A stretch of 64,000 nt of DNA, from NCBI RefSeq assembly GCF_900215205.1, contig NZ_OBDY01000001.1, positions 1 through 64,000 on the forward strand. Reading direction: 5' to 3'. This DNA comes from Paractinoplanes atraurantiacus. Its GTDB lineage: Bacteria > Actinomycetota > Actinomycetes > Mycobacteriales > Micromonosporaceae. Positions 17,346-25,189 of the stretch are shown here, piece after piece. The notes beneath the pieces are model-generated. The model worked only from the letters and a program-made list of their open reading frames with translations. It ran no database searches and was not told the origin of the DNA. Positions within the stretch are counted from its first letter, which is position 1, and each line of letters opens with the position of its first letter. The translations under genes were made by a program, and so were the position numbers.

Positions 17346-17942
17346 ATGGCACGCACGGATACACGGGGTGGGCCGTTGACACGCGCTCGAATCTCCGAGG
17401 TCGCGACTCGGTTGTTCCTGGACCGCGGATTCGATGCCGTCACGGTCGCCGATGTGGCGCGCGAAGCGGGCGTCTCCAGCGTGACCGTGTTCAAGCACTT
17501 CCCTCGTAAGGAAGACCTGCTCCTCGACCGGGTCGACGACGCCGTGCAGCTGCTGCGGTCCGCCGTTCGCGAGCGTCCAGCCGACATCGACGCACTGACG
17601 TCGCTGCACGATCTGACGTCCCAGCTCGCCGACGATCGGCACGGCCTGTCGGGCCTGGACGGCAGGTCCGCCCCGTTCTTCCGCACAGTGGCCGCTTCCG
17701 CACCCCTGATCGCGCGAGCTCGGGAACTTGCCGCCGAACTTCAGCAGGCTTTGGCCGAGGAGCTCGACCGTGATCCACGCTTCCGAGGCGACAGCGACCT
17801 GCTCGCCGCATTCTTCGTGGCCGGCTACACCACAGTGCTGACCGAAAACGCGCGACGCTGCATCGCCGGCCAGCCCACGACGGCCGAAGACCATCTCGCT
17901 CGCCTCCAGAGGCTCTTCACCGCGCTCCGCAACGGACTGTGA
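17346..17942 (+). CDS. TetR/AcrR-family transcriptional regulator
   Basis: 198 aa. The N-terminal helix-turn-helix is complete: TRARISEVATRLFLDRGFDAVTVADVAREAGVSSVTVFKHFPRKEDLLL. The helical C-terminal domain would bind an unknown small ligand. An exceptionally strong ribosome-binding site (GGAGGAGGTG) precedes the ATG. It is divergent from the esterase gene, and most likely represses it and itself. Confidence 0.95.
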   Translation: MARTDTRGGPLTRARISEVATRLFLDRGFDAVTVADVAREAGVSSVTVFKHFPRKEDLLLDRVDDAVQLLRSAVRERPADIDALTSLHDLTSQLADDRHGLSGLDGRSAPFFRTVAASAPLIARARELAAELQQALAEELDRDPRFRGDSDLLAAFFVAGYTTVLTENARRCIAGQPTTAEDHLARLQRLFTALRNGL

Positions 17943-17993
17943 CAGCAAGGCCGCGCCGGATCCTGACGGTGCCCTGCAATCGACCGAAGACGC

Positions 17994-17999
17994 TAAGAT
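17994..17999 (+). promoter_or_regulatory. Candidate -10 element (TAAGAT)
   Basis: TAAGAT lies 33 nt before the TTG start at 18033 and fits the TANNNT consensus; the GGGGGAG ribosome-binding site is between them. No clear -35. Confidence 0.4.
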
Positions 18000-18032
18000 C
18001 CGCCGACGATCACTCCGCCGGGGGAGCACTTT

Positions 18033-18926
18033 TTGGACATTCGTCGAGTTGCCGCCGCGGCGGCGCTCATCACTTCACTTCTGGGCACCTCGGCGGCACC
18101 CGCGTTCGCCGACGAGACGGTCGACAGCCAGGGACCGGTGGTGTCTGTGCTGTGGCCGTTGGCCACCGTGCCGAACGTCATCGGCAAGGGCTTCCAGAGC
18201 ATCACCGCGGACGCGACCGACCCGTCCGGCGTCGACCGGTACACCTGGTTCGTCGACGGCGCGCAGCGCTCGCAAGAGCAATACCTGCACTATGACTTCG
18301 GTGCCAGGCAACGCACCACGACCATCGAGGTCTGGGCCTGGGACCTGGCCGGCAACCACTCGGTGACCACCTTCCCGGTAACCGTCGACGCTGAGGCGCC
18401 CAAGGCGACCGCCTTCAGCCCGGCATCGAGCACGCTGCTGCGCGGCCAGCTGCGTACCGCCACGGTGGCTCTCAAGGACCGCAGCGTGGTGGGAGGCGCG
18501 TTGTTGGTCAGCGGCCCGAACGTGACGGACACGGTTGCGCCGTTCACCGGCCGATTCCCGCTCGGCGCCGAGGGCCCACAGACCCTGAGGTGGTATGTCA
18601 CTGACGTCTGGGGCAATGCCGGCTACGTCACCCAGACCGTCACTTCCGACAACCGCACGCCGACCCTGAAGTTCGCCTCCGCGCCGGCGAACGGCGCCAA
18701 GGTGAAGGACTCGGTCGTCATCAAGGCCGCCGCGACCGATCGCTACGGCATCGCCAAGGTGCAGCTACTCGTCAACGGCAGAGTGCTCGCCGCCGACAGC
18801 ACCGCGCCGTACAGCTTCACGCTCAACACCAGGAAATACGGCAAGCAGAAATTCAAGATCCAACTACGCGCGTACGACAAGGCGGGCAACGCGACAACAA
18901 CGGCAGCACGCACCTGGCATCGGTGA
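18033..18926 (+). CDS. Secreted Ig-like protein, paralogue of the one at 1049
   Basis: 297 aa from a TTG start, chosen because GGGGGAG lies eight bases upstream and the signal peptide (DIRRVAAAAALITSLLGTSAAPAFA) begins there. Three Ig/cadherin-like repeats follow with the WAWDLAGNHSV and RAYDKAGNATT turns. The last 90 residues match the end of the protein at 1049-2482 (LLVNGRVL, NTRKYGK, ARTWHR against LLVNGKVV, NTKKYGK, ARTWHK). No enzymatic motif. Role unknown, presumably in the envelope. Confidence 0.78.
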   Translation: MDIRRVAAAAALITSLLGTSAAPAFADETVDSQGPVVSVLWPLATVPNVIGKGFQSITADATDPSGVDRYTWFVDGAQRSQEQYLHYDFGARQRTTTIEVWAWDLAGNHSVTTFPVTVDAEAPKATAFSPASSTLLRGQLRTATVALKDRSVVGGALLVSGPNVTDTVAPFTGRFPLGAEGPQTLRWYVTDVWGNAGYVTQTVTSDNRTPTLKFASAPANGAKVKDSVVIKAAATDRYGIAKVQLLVNGRVLAADSTAPYSFTLNTRKYGKQKFKIQLRAYDKAGNATTTAARTWHR

Positions 18927-19319
18927 CTGGCGCACCGGAACGGCGCCGGTCTCCCGCGGGCGGGGCCGCCGACAACGCGACCCCGATGCCCGCGATGTCG
19001 GTCAAGAACGTGCGCGTCGGAGGCCTGGCGTCGCTGCCGCGCCGCAGGCGAGAGATCTGAGTCGTGGCACCGCGCTGCGCCGACGCCACCGTCGCCCTCG
19101 TCCTGGCTCGGTCCGGCCCTACCCGTCAGCGGATCAAGCGGAAGGCGGCGAAGAACCGGCCCGCCGGGCGCGTCCAAGAACAATCACTTTCCAGCGAAGA
19201 CGCGCATCGTTACGGAAAGTGATGACGATCATGTGCCACTTACTCTCACTGTCCACGGAGGTCGGACAGCAAAATGGGCCCGAACCGCGTTTCCGCGATT
19301 CAGGCCCATCTCGAACAAG
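18927..19319. other. Gene-free stretch with an inverted repeat
   Basis: No convincing gene. ATCACTTTCC (19183-19192) and GGAAAGTGAT (19214-19223) form a perfect 10-bp inverted repeat with a 21-nt loop, about 100 bp from the tRNA-Arg gene. A short plus-strand frame ends in this repeat (TGA within 19219-19223) with a basic tail, TRQRIKRKAAKNRPAGR, but has no start or family that I recognise. Confidence 0.4.
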
Positions 19320-19392
19320 TGCGCCCGAAGGGACTCGAACCCCTAACCTTCTGATCCGTAGTCAGATGCTCTATCCATTGAGCTACGGGCGC
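19320..19392 (-). tRNA. tRNA-Arg (anticodon ACG)
   Basis: On the minus strand the 73-nt sequence begins GCGCCCGTAGCTCAATGG and folds as a standard cloverleaf. Acceptor stem GCGCCCG pairs with CGGGCGC, the anticodon stem TCTGA/TCAGA encloses loop CTACGGA (anticodon ACG), and the T arm has GGTTCGAGTCC. Discriminator base A at 19320. CCA is not encoded. Confidence 0.97.
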
Positions 19393-19433
19393 TTGCCTTG
19401 GTGCTCGACCAGCATACACACCGGCCTCACACG

Positions 19434-19523
19434 CGGAGACTCCGGGATTCGAACCCGGGATGGGCGGTTAACCCAAACCGCATTAGCAGTGCGGCGCCAT
19501 AGACCAGACTAGGCGAAGTCTCC
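19434..19523 (-). tRNA. tRNA-Ser (anticodon GCT)
   Basis: A 90-nt class II tRNA on the minus strand. Acceptor stem GGAGACT/AGTCTCC, anticodon stem CCGCA/TGCGG with loop CTGCTAA (anticodon GCT), a long variable arm, and T-loop GGTTCGAATCC. Discriminator G at 19434. CCA is not encoded. It lies 41 bp upstream of tRNA-Arg on the same strand, so the two are probably co-transcribed. Confidence 0.97.
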
Positions 19524-19655
19524 CCGGTAGCCGCAGGGCTACCGACGCTTGAGAGTACCGGACCGGTGGGGAGGCGCACAAAGAGGGCCGGGCCGGGCGG
19601 GTCGTACCGGTTGCCAACAGGTGAAATGTGCTCGTTAGGGCTAGGCTCCCACGGC

Positions 19656-21377
19656 ATGGAGGAGAACCCGCCCAATGAGCCTCGCCGGTCGCCGCGAGCG
19701 CGCAGCCCGCGGTCACCGTTCAGCGCGACCGGGGAACCGGGGGCGCAGGAAAAACCTGCGGAGCGGGCTCCTCGCCGGGCCGCCAAGGCGGCGCCGCCGG
19801 TCACGTTCCAGCCTCCCAGTGCCGAAGATCACCCGTCTGGGGGGTCGGCGTCGGCTGAGGGGGCTGGGCGGCCGCCGGCAAAGAGCTCTCCGCGTACGAG
19901 GGGTAAGCGCACCGCTGCTCCCCGCGACGAGGGGGAGCCCCAGGAGCAGCCTCCTGTGCGCAAGGCCACACCGCGCAAGGCGCGCTCGCCGCGGCCCGCG
20001 CCGACGCCGGCAGTTCCGCCGCCCGCGGCCGAGGCGACTGCCGAAACCGCCGCGGCATCGGCGCCGGCAGTTCCGCCGCCCGCGGCCGGGGCGACTGCCG
20101 AAACCGCCGCGGCGGCGAGTGCGGAAGCACCCACGGCTGCGTCGTCGGGCGGGGTGAGGGCTCGGAAGTCGGCAGCGCCGGAAGCGGGGGCTGAGAAGCA
20201 GGCGCCCCAGGCGCCGGCGGCGGAAGCGACCTCTGGACGGGAGCCGGCCGCTGCGAAGGCCGAGTTGGCGAGGTCGACGGAAGTGGCCCCGGCTGAAAAG
20301 ACGGAAGTGACCCCGGGCGGGAAGCCTGGGGTGACAGAAGTGGCTGCCGTTGAGGAGTCGCCGGTGACGGAAGTGACTTCGGCGGAGAAGCCGGCGGCTG
20401 GGGGAACTGGCCCAGCGGAAGCGGCGCCGGCTGAAGCGGCGAAGGCGGAAACGGGCGCCGAGAAGTCGGATACGGGGGCTGAGAAGGTGGTTGCGCCGCG
20501 GGCGCGTCGGCCTCGGGCGCCCAAGGGCGCTGCGGCCTCGAGTGATCGTGCCAAGGCGGCGCCGCGAGAGTCGGTTCAGCACGTGCAGGAAGAGCTGATT
20601 CCGCAGGAGCCGGCCCCAGCCGTGCCGGCGGCGGCCTCCGGGGAGGGCGTGCGTCAAGCGCCGGCCGCCACCGTGTGGAACGAGCCGGCCCATCCCGTGC
20701 GGGATGAGAACGAGGTTGCGGTGACTCCTTCCGCGTCGGTGCGGGCTGAGGTCGTACCCAAGAAGCAGGTTGAAAGAACTGATCCTTGGGCGGGGCTCAT
20801 CGCTGATCCGGCTCGGGCGCCTGAGCTTTTGGCCATTGCGGCCGTGCAGACGCTGGGGCCGCGGGCTCAGGAATGGGCGGCCCGGACTCGGGAGGCCTAT
20901 CCGGCGGCGGGGACTGATGCTCTTGTTCGGCTGGCTACGCGGCAGTTCACCCGGTTCGGGAGTCTGACCGGGATCATGGGGGCGGTGGCCGGGTCCTACG
21001 CGCCGGTGGCTCTTGTCGGTGCGGCCGCGCTCACCGATGCCGAGCTGGCGCTTCACATCGCGGCGGCGCACGGTCTCGATCCGACGGACGAGGAGCGGGC
21101 CGCGGACCTTCTGGTGATCGGGCGGGTGCACGCCACCAAGGGCGACGCGGTTGATGCGCTTGCTGAGGCGCGCCGGCCTGCGTACGACTCGAAGGAACCG
21201 CTCTGGCGTCTCGCCGGCTTTGTGGCGGCGCAGACCGCGGCCTGGGCGGTCGTGAAGGTCGTCAACCGGCGGTTCCCGGGGACGAGTCTGCTCGCGGCCT
21301 TCCTGGCCAACACCGCCTCGGCGAATGCGACCGCGGCGAGGGCTGCCAAGTACTACAAATCGCTTAAATCCAACTGA
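19656..21377 (+). CDS. EcsC-like domain protein with long disordered Ala/Pro/Glu arm
   Basis: 573 aa from the ATG at 19656; the frame is open from 19566 but those residues overlap the promoter region (TAGGCT at 19642-19647). Residues 1 to about 370 are low complexity, rich in Ala, Pro, Glu, Lys and Arg, with a 19-residue tandem repeat (AVPPPAAEATAETAAASAP twice). The C-terminal 200 residues are an EcsC-type helical domain: DPWAGLIADPARAPELLAIAAVQTLGPRAQEW, TRFGSLTGIMGAVAGSYAPVAL and ELALHIAAAHGLDP. EcsC-like proteins associate with membranes; function is poorly known. The arm may tether the protein to a large complex or nucleic acid. Confidence 0.8.
   Translation: MEENPPNEPRRSPRARSPRSPFSATGEPGAQEKPAERAPRRAAKAAPPVTFQPPSAEDHPSGGSASAEGAGRPPAKSSPRTRGKRTAAPRDEGEPQEQPPVRKATPRKARSPRPAPTPAVPPPAAEATAETAAASAPAVPPPAAGATAETAAAASAEAPTAASSGGVRARKSAAPEAGAEKQAPQAPAAEATSGREPAAAKAELARSTEVAPAEKTEVTPGGKPGVTEVAAVEESPVTEVTSAEKPAAGGTGPAEAAPAEAAKAETGAEKSDTGAEKVVAPRARRPRAPKGAAASSDRAKAAPRESVQHVQEELIPQEPAPAVPAAASGEGVRQAPAATVWNEPAHPVRDENEVAVTPSASVRAEVVPKKQVERTDPWAGLIADPARAPELLAIAAVQTLGPRAQEWAARTREAYPAAGTDALVRLATRQFTRFGSLTGIMGAVAGSYAPVALVGAAALTDAELALHIAAAHGLDPTDEERAADLLVIGRVHATKGDAVDALAEARRPAYDSKEPLWRLAGFVAAQTAAWAVVKVVNRRFPGTSLLAAFLANTASANATAARAAKYYKSLKSN
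20010..20117 (+). repeat. 57-bp tandem repeat in the EcsC-like gene
   Basis: Two copies of a 57-bp unit starting at 20010 and 20067, beginning GCAGTTCCGCCGCCCGCGGC, the second copy truncated at about 20117. The unit is a multiple of three and encodes the 19-residue Pro/Ala repeat of the disordered arm. Confidence 0.85.
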
Positions 21378-22128
21378 GCCACGAGTCGGGCAGCAGGGTG
21401 TAGCCGACGAACGCGACCACGTCCAACAACGTGTGCGCGACGATCAACGGCATCACCCGCTTGTAGCGCAGGAAGAAGAGCGCGAAGATCACGCCCATCA
21501 CGGCGTTGCCGACAAAAGCGCCAAAACCTTGATACAGGTGGTACGAACCGCGGAGCACCGCCGAGCACACGACGATCCAGACCGTGGAGTACTGGAGTTG
21601 GCGCAGCCTGGTCATCAGGTAGCCGACGACGATGACCTCTTCCAGGATGGCGTTCTGGGCGGCCGACAGGATCAGCACCGGCACCGCCCACCACACCGGC
21701 TGGAGGGCGGCCGGCACGATCTGCGCGTTCAGGCCGAGCACCGAGGCCACATAGACCAGACCGAGGCCGGGGATGCCGATCAGCGCGGCCAGCCCGAAAC
21801 CCCAGCCCGTGTCGAAGGCCGGCCGATCAAAACCGAGGCCGAGCGTCCGGCGTACGGAAATATGGTCCCGAAGCAGGAGATAAAGCGCCAGCGCGACCGG
21901 AATCAGATCGAAGAAGATGCCGAGCAGCTGATAGGTCAGGTCGAGATAGGGCCGGGCCGACTGCGACGCGTTCAGCACGGCCGCCTGCGAGGACAGCGGC
22001 TTGCCGGCGGTCAGCTTCGCGATGAGCGAGACCACCGCGTAGACCGCGCTCTGGCCCAGCGACAGCAGCAGAACAATGATGATCTCGCCGGTCAGGAGCT
22101 TGCGGTCGGCCCGCTGATCAAGGGTCAC
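21364..22128 (-). CDS. CPBP-family intramembrane protease (Abi/CAAX type)
   Basis: 254 aa with about seven to eight hydrophobic helices. Motif 1 is NAILEEVIVVGYLMTRL, with the glutamate pair of the EExxxR motif; motif 2 is GSYHLYQGFGAFVGNAVMGVIF with the His; motif 3 is VMPLIVAHTLLDVVAFVG with the second His. These residues form the zinc-free or metal glutamate/His site of the family. Substrate unknown; relatives process prenylated proteins or bacteriocins. Starts GTG at 22128. Its 3' end overlaps the EcsC-like gene by 14 bp, tail to tail. Confidence 0.88.
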   Translation of the reverse strand: MTLDQRADRKLLTGEIIIVLLLSLGQSAVYAVVSLIAKLTAGKPLSSQAAVLNASQSARPYLDLTYQLLGIFFDLIPVALALYLLLRDHISVRRTLGLGFDRPAFDTGWGFGLAALIGIPGLGLVYVASVLGLNAQIVPAALQPVWWAVPVLILSAAQNAILEEVIVVGYLMTRLRQLQYSTVWIVVCSAVLRGSYHLYQGFGAFVGNAVMGVIFALFFLRYKRVMPLIVAHTLLDVVAFVGYTLLPDSWLSWI

Positions 22129-22199
22129 GCGATAAAACTACTCACTCGTTCGAGGATGCCAGGCACCACCCAAACGGACTTTTCCGGTCAAGGGTCACG
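22118..22199. repeat. Exact 12-bp direct repeat in a divergent promoter region
   Basis: TCAAGGGTCACG occurs at 22118-22129 (overlapping the start codon of the CPBP gene) and again at 22188-22199, 29 bases before the flavohaemoglobin start. Could be a shared regulator site or chance. Confidence 0.4.
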
Positions 22200-22227
22200 G
22201 CATGAATGGAGATGAGTCGCACGTTCC

Positions 22228-23382
22228 GTGCGTCGCCTATCCGACTGTTGTGACCACCCTGAATTCATGGGAGACCTCGGACGAATGCTCAAGGAGAGCT
22301 GGAGCCTCATCGAGGAGCATCAGGAAAAGGTCGCCGGCTACTTCTACGCGCGGATGTTCCTGTCGCACCCGGAGTTGAGGGATCTCTTCCCGGTCCACAT
22401 GGACATGCAGCGTTCCCGGCTGCTCGGCGCGATCGTCACCGCGGTGCAGACGCTCGAGGATCCGGAGAAGTTCGATTCGTACCTGCGCGGCCTCGGCCGC
22501 GATCACCGGAAGTTCCACGTGGAACCGGAGCACTACGAGGTGGTGGGTGGAGCTTTGATCGAGGCGATGCGGCAGTACGCCGGTGAGAGCTGGAGTGTCG
22601 AGTACGACCAGGCCTGGGCGGACGCGTACGCGGTCATCGCCTCGAAGATGCTCAGCGGCGCCGAGGCCGACACCAACCCGCCCTACTGGTACGCCGAGGT
22701 GGTCGCCCACGAGCGCCGAGCCCAGGACATCGCGGTTTTCACCGTCCAGCCACTGCAGCCCCTGGAGTTCCGGGCCGGCCAGTACGTCAGCGTCGAATGC
22801 CCCCGAATACAGCCCCGGCTGTGGCGCACCTACTCCGTGGCGAACGCGCCCCGCCGGGACAACACGATCGAGTTCCACGTACGGGCGGTCGGCGCCGGCT
22901 GGGTCTCCAGCGCGCTCGTGCGGCGCCTCGAGGTCGGCGACATGATCCGGCTGGCCGCGCCGATGGGCTCGATGACCCTGGATCGCCGCTCGACCCGCGA
23001 CACCGTCTTCATCGCCGGCGGCACCGGGCTGGCCCCGATCAAGTCACTGCTCGAGGAGCTGACCCGGTACAACCGCACCCGCTGGGTGCATGTCTTCTTC
23101 GGCGCCCGCAACCGCGAGGACCTCTACGACCTGCCCGACCTCAACCGGCTCGCCGCCCGCTATCCCTGGCTCTCGGTGGTGACCGCGTGCAGCGACGACC
23201 CGACCTTCCCGGGCGAGCAGGGCCAGATCTCCGACGTCGTGGCCCGGTACGGCCCGTGGAACGAGCACGACTTCTTCGTCTCCGGCTCCGGTCCCATGGT
23301 CAAGGCCACCCTCAAGACCCTGGCCGAGCAGCAGGTCCCCTCGATCCGCATCAAGTACGACAGCTTCAGCGAGATGGCTTAA
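22228..23382 (+). CDS. hmp: Flavohaemoglobin-type NO dioxygenase
   Basis: 384 aa. An N-terminal globin domain (about 10-150) carries the proximal histidine region DHRKFHVEPEHY and the B10 tyrosine region GYFYARMF. A ferredoxin-reductase-like module follows: FAD-binding RTYSVANAP (about 200) and the NAD site GGTGLAPIKSLLEEL (about 262), ending with KYDSFSEMA. Such proteins oxidise NO to nitrate using O2 and NADH in the cytosol. The spacing between globin and reductase domains is normal. Start is uncertain: GTG 22228 or ATG 22267; neither has a strong ribosome-binding site. The TAA stop shares bases with the stop codon of the convergent gene. Confidence 0.9.
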   Translation: MRRLSDCCDHPEFMGDLGRMLKESWSLIEEHQEKVAGYFYARMFLSHPELRDLFPVHMDMQRSRLLGAIVTAVQTLEDPEKFDSYLRGLGRDHRKFHVEPEHYEVVGGALIEAMRQYAGESWSVEYDQAWADAYAVIASKMLSGAEADTNPPYWYAEVVAHERRAQDIAVFTVQPLQPLEFRAGQYVSVECPRIQPRLWRTYSVANAPRRDNTIEFHVRAVGAGWVSSALVRRLEVGDMIRLAAPMGSMTLDRRSTRDTVFIAGGTGLAPIKSLLEELTRYNRTRWVHVFFGARNREDLYDLPDLNRLAARYPWLSVVTACSDDPTFPGEQGQISDVVARYGPWNEHDFFVSGSGPMVKATLKTLAEQQVPSIRIKYDSFSEMA

Positions 23383-24896
23383 TAGGCCCACGGGCGCTGG
23401 TAGTCGGGCACGAGGTTCGACTCCGCGTTCATCCGGTCGACGTAGAGCCGGCCCTCCAGGTGGTCGATCTCGTGGGCGACGAGCCGGGCCATCGCCCGCT
23501 CGAAGGTGGTGATCACCCGCGTGCCGTCGTACCGGGCGTGCTCCACGTCGATGCGCAGCGGCCGCTTGACCAGCCCTCGGTAGTCGAAGAACGAGAGGCA
23601 CCCCTCGTACTGCTCGTCGCGGTCGGTCGTCTCACCGACCACCCGCGGGTTGATCAGCACCATCGGCTCCGACGCGCCGTCGGCCGGCCGCACGACCGCG
23701 ACCGCCACCGAACGCCCGATCTGCGGCGCCGACAGCCCGACCCCCTTGCTGAAGTCGTGCACCTGCTCGAGCCGGGTCAGCGCGCTCAGCAGCGCGTCGA
23801 CCGTCTCGTGGGCCTCGACCTCCTCGCGCGGCAGCTGGAAATGCCGGGCCCGCTGCCGCAGCAGCTCCGACCCGCGCTGCACGATGCCGAGGTCGCGGGC
23901 CGGGCTGTGGCCGCGGCCGTTGCTGATGTTGCCTGGGGCCGTCGCCGGGTAGGACGGCGCGTTGGCCCCCCGGAACCGCCACTCCAGCCGGTAGCGGGCG
24001 TTGAGCTGCGGCGCGTCGGTCGACCACTCGAAGACGGCGCGATCGCCCTCGTCGTGCCGCTCCATCGGGGTCCGCACCGGCACCTCGGCCGCCAGGGACG
24101 TCTCGACGCCCCAGACCTGCGGGTCGAACGCCACCGGGAAGTCGAGCCGCACGGTCAGCCGCCGGGTGGGCAGCCGGACCGCCCGCTGGAACCACTGGCC
24201 CCATTTCTCGACGCCGACCGTGTACGCGTACTCGATCGTGGTCCGCTCGCCCGGGTAGAGGGCGAACTGGCCGCGCTCGTTCGCGAACAGCAGCCAGACC
24301 TCTTTCGAGGCGTCCCGGTCGAGCTTGACCCGCCACTGCATCGGCTCGATGGCGTCGCCCTCGCCGGCGCAGGCGACCAGCGCCATCTCGTCGAACGAGA
24401 GCGGGTGCTCGCGGTGGTGCCGGTTGGAACCGGTGGGGTCGTTCGGGTAGCGGTCCACGGCGATCTTCACCAGGTAGCGCGTGACCGGCTCGGAGCCCGC
24501 GTTGTAGAGGGCCCGGCGCACTCGGCAGCGATAGGTGCCGTCCACGTACGTGAGCTCGGCGACCTCCCGCTCGACGATCAGGCCGGTGCCGGGCGGAAGC
24601 CACTGCACGGGCACGGGCGGGTCGCGGTGCAGCGCCGTGCTGCGCGCGTGGCGCAGCTGGTCGTACTCCTGGAAGCGTTCCCAGATGGCCCCGCCGGCGC
24701 CGAGCACCGCCTCGGCCCGCCGGGCGAAGTCCTCGGTCGGCTTGTGCCGCCGCCCTTCGACGTGGCTCACGTACGACGGGTCGAAGCCCATACGCGCGGC
24801 GAGCTGCTTCTTGCTCATCCCGCGCTCGACCCGCCAGTGCGCCAACGCCGTAACGAATTGGTCAGCGGCCCGCTCGACGGGCGAGGTGGTCATCAT
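23379..24896 (-). CDS. XRE helix-turn-helix / beta domain / peptide deformylase fusion
   Basis: 505 aa with three parts. Residues 12-68 are an XRE-type DNA-binding domain (RGMSKKQLAARMGFDPSYVSHVEGRRHKP). Residues about 85-310 are a beta-rich domain that I do not recognise. Residues about 335-500 are a complete peptide deformylase: GVGLSAPQIG (385-394), EGCLS (431-435) and HEIDH (475-479), providing the metal-binding Cys and two His and the catalytic Glu. Normal deformylases have about 170-200 residues and no DNA-binding domain. It may be an accessory or specialised deformylase that also binds DNA. Starts ATG 24896 or 24893 with AAGGGGA upstream. Tail-to-tail stop overlap with the flavohaemoglobin gene. 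Confidence 0.9.
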   Translation of the reverse strand: MMTTSPVERAADQFVTALAHWRVERGMSKKQLAARMGFDPSYVSHVEGRRHKPTEDFARRAEAVLGAGGAIWERFQEYDQLRHARSTALHRDPPVPVQWLPPGTGLIVEREVAELTYVDGTYRCRVRRALYNAGSEPVTRYLVKIAVDRYPNDPTGSNRHHREHPLSFDEMALVACAGEGDAIEPMQWRVKLDRDASKEVWLLFANERGQFALYPGERTTIEYAYTVGVEKWGQWFQRAVRLPTRRLTVRLDFPVAFDPQVWGVETSLAAEVPVRTPMERHDEGDRAVFEWSTDAPQLNARYRLEWRFRGANAPSYPATAPGNISNGRGHSPARDLGIVQRGSELLRQRARHFQLPREEVEAHETVDALLSALTRLEQVHDFSKGVGLSAPQIGRSVAVAVVRPADGASEPMVLINPRVVGETTDRDEQYEGCLSFFDYRGLVKRPLRIDVEHARYDGTRVITTFERAMARLVAHEIDHLEGRLYVDRMNAESNLVPDYQRPWAY

Positions 24897-25050
24897 CGAT
24901 GTCCCCTTCGCGACGAGAATTTCAGTGTCGCCGCCGCGCGTGTCCGCATCGCGCTACTAGCGCGTTGCCGACAGATACCTTGACGAATCCGGCTACATGG
25001 GCGCCGAACGTTAGGTCACCCTTGCTGTGGGTATTAGTCCGAAAGATCGG

Positions 25051-25069
25051 CTTGGTTAGCCTACCCTTA
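25051..25069. promoter_or_regulatory. Iron box (IdeR/DmdR-type)
   Basis: CTTGGTTAGCCTACCCTTA matches the actinobacterial iron-box consensus TTAGGTTAGSCTAACCTAA at 15 of 19 positions. It lies 117 bp before the FhuF-like gene, where an iron-loaded DtxR-family repressor would block transcription. Confidence 0.75.
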
Positions 25070-25144
25070 GAGGTGTACGGTGGGTCGTCATGACGGGGCC
25101 GTTTCGGCCTGACTCTGCCCACTCGATTTAGCGAGGTGAATGCG

Positions 25145-25189
25145 GTGGCAACTCCCCAGAAGTCGCCGCGGACGGGCAGCGCCCGGTGA
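25145..25189 (+). CDS. Possible 14-residue leader peptide
   Basis: A GTG with GAGGTGA at 25133-25139 opens a frame MATPQKSPRTGSAR whose TGA (25187-25189) overlaps the GTG of the FhuF-like gene (25186). The good ribosome-binding site belongs to this frame, while the FhuF start has none, so translation of the latter may depend on it. Not a known leader; low confidence. Confidence 0.35.
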   Translation: MATPQKSPRTGSAR

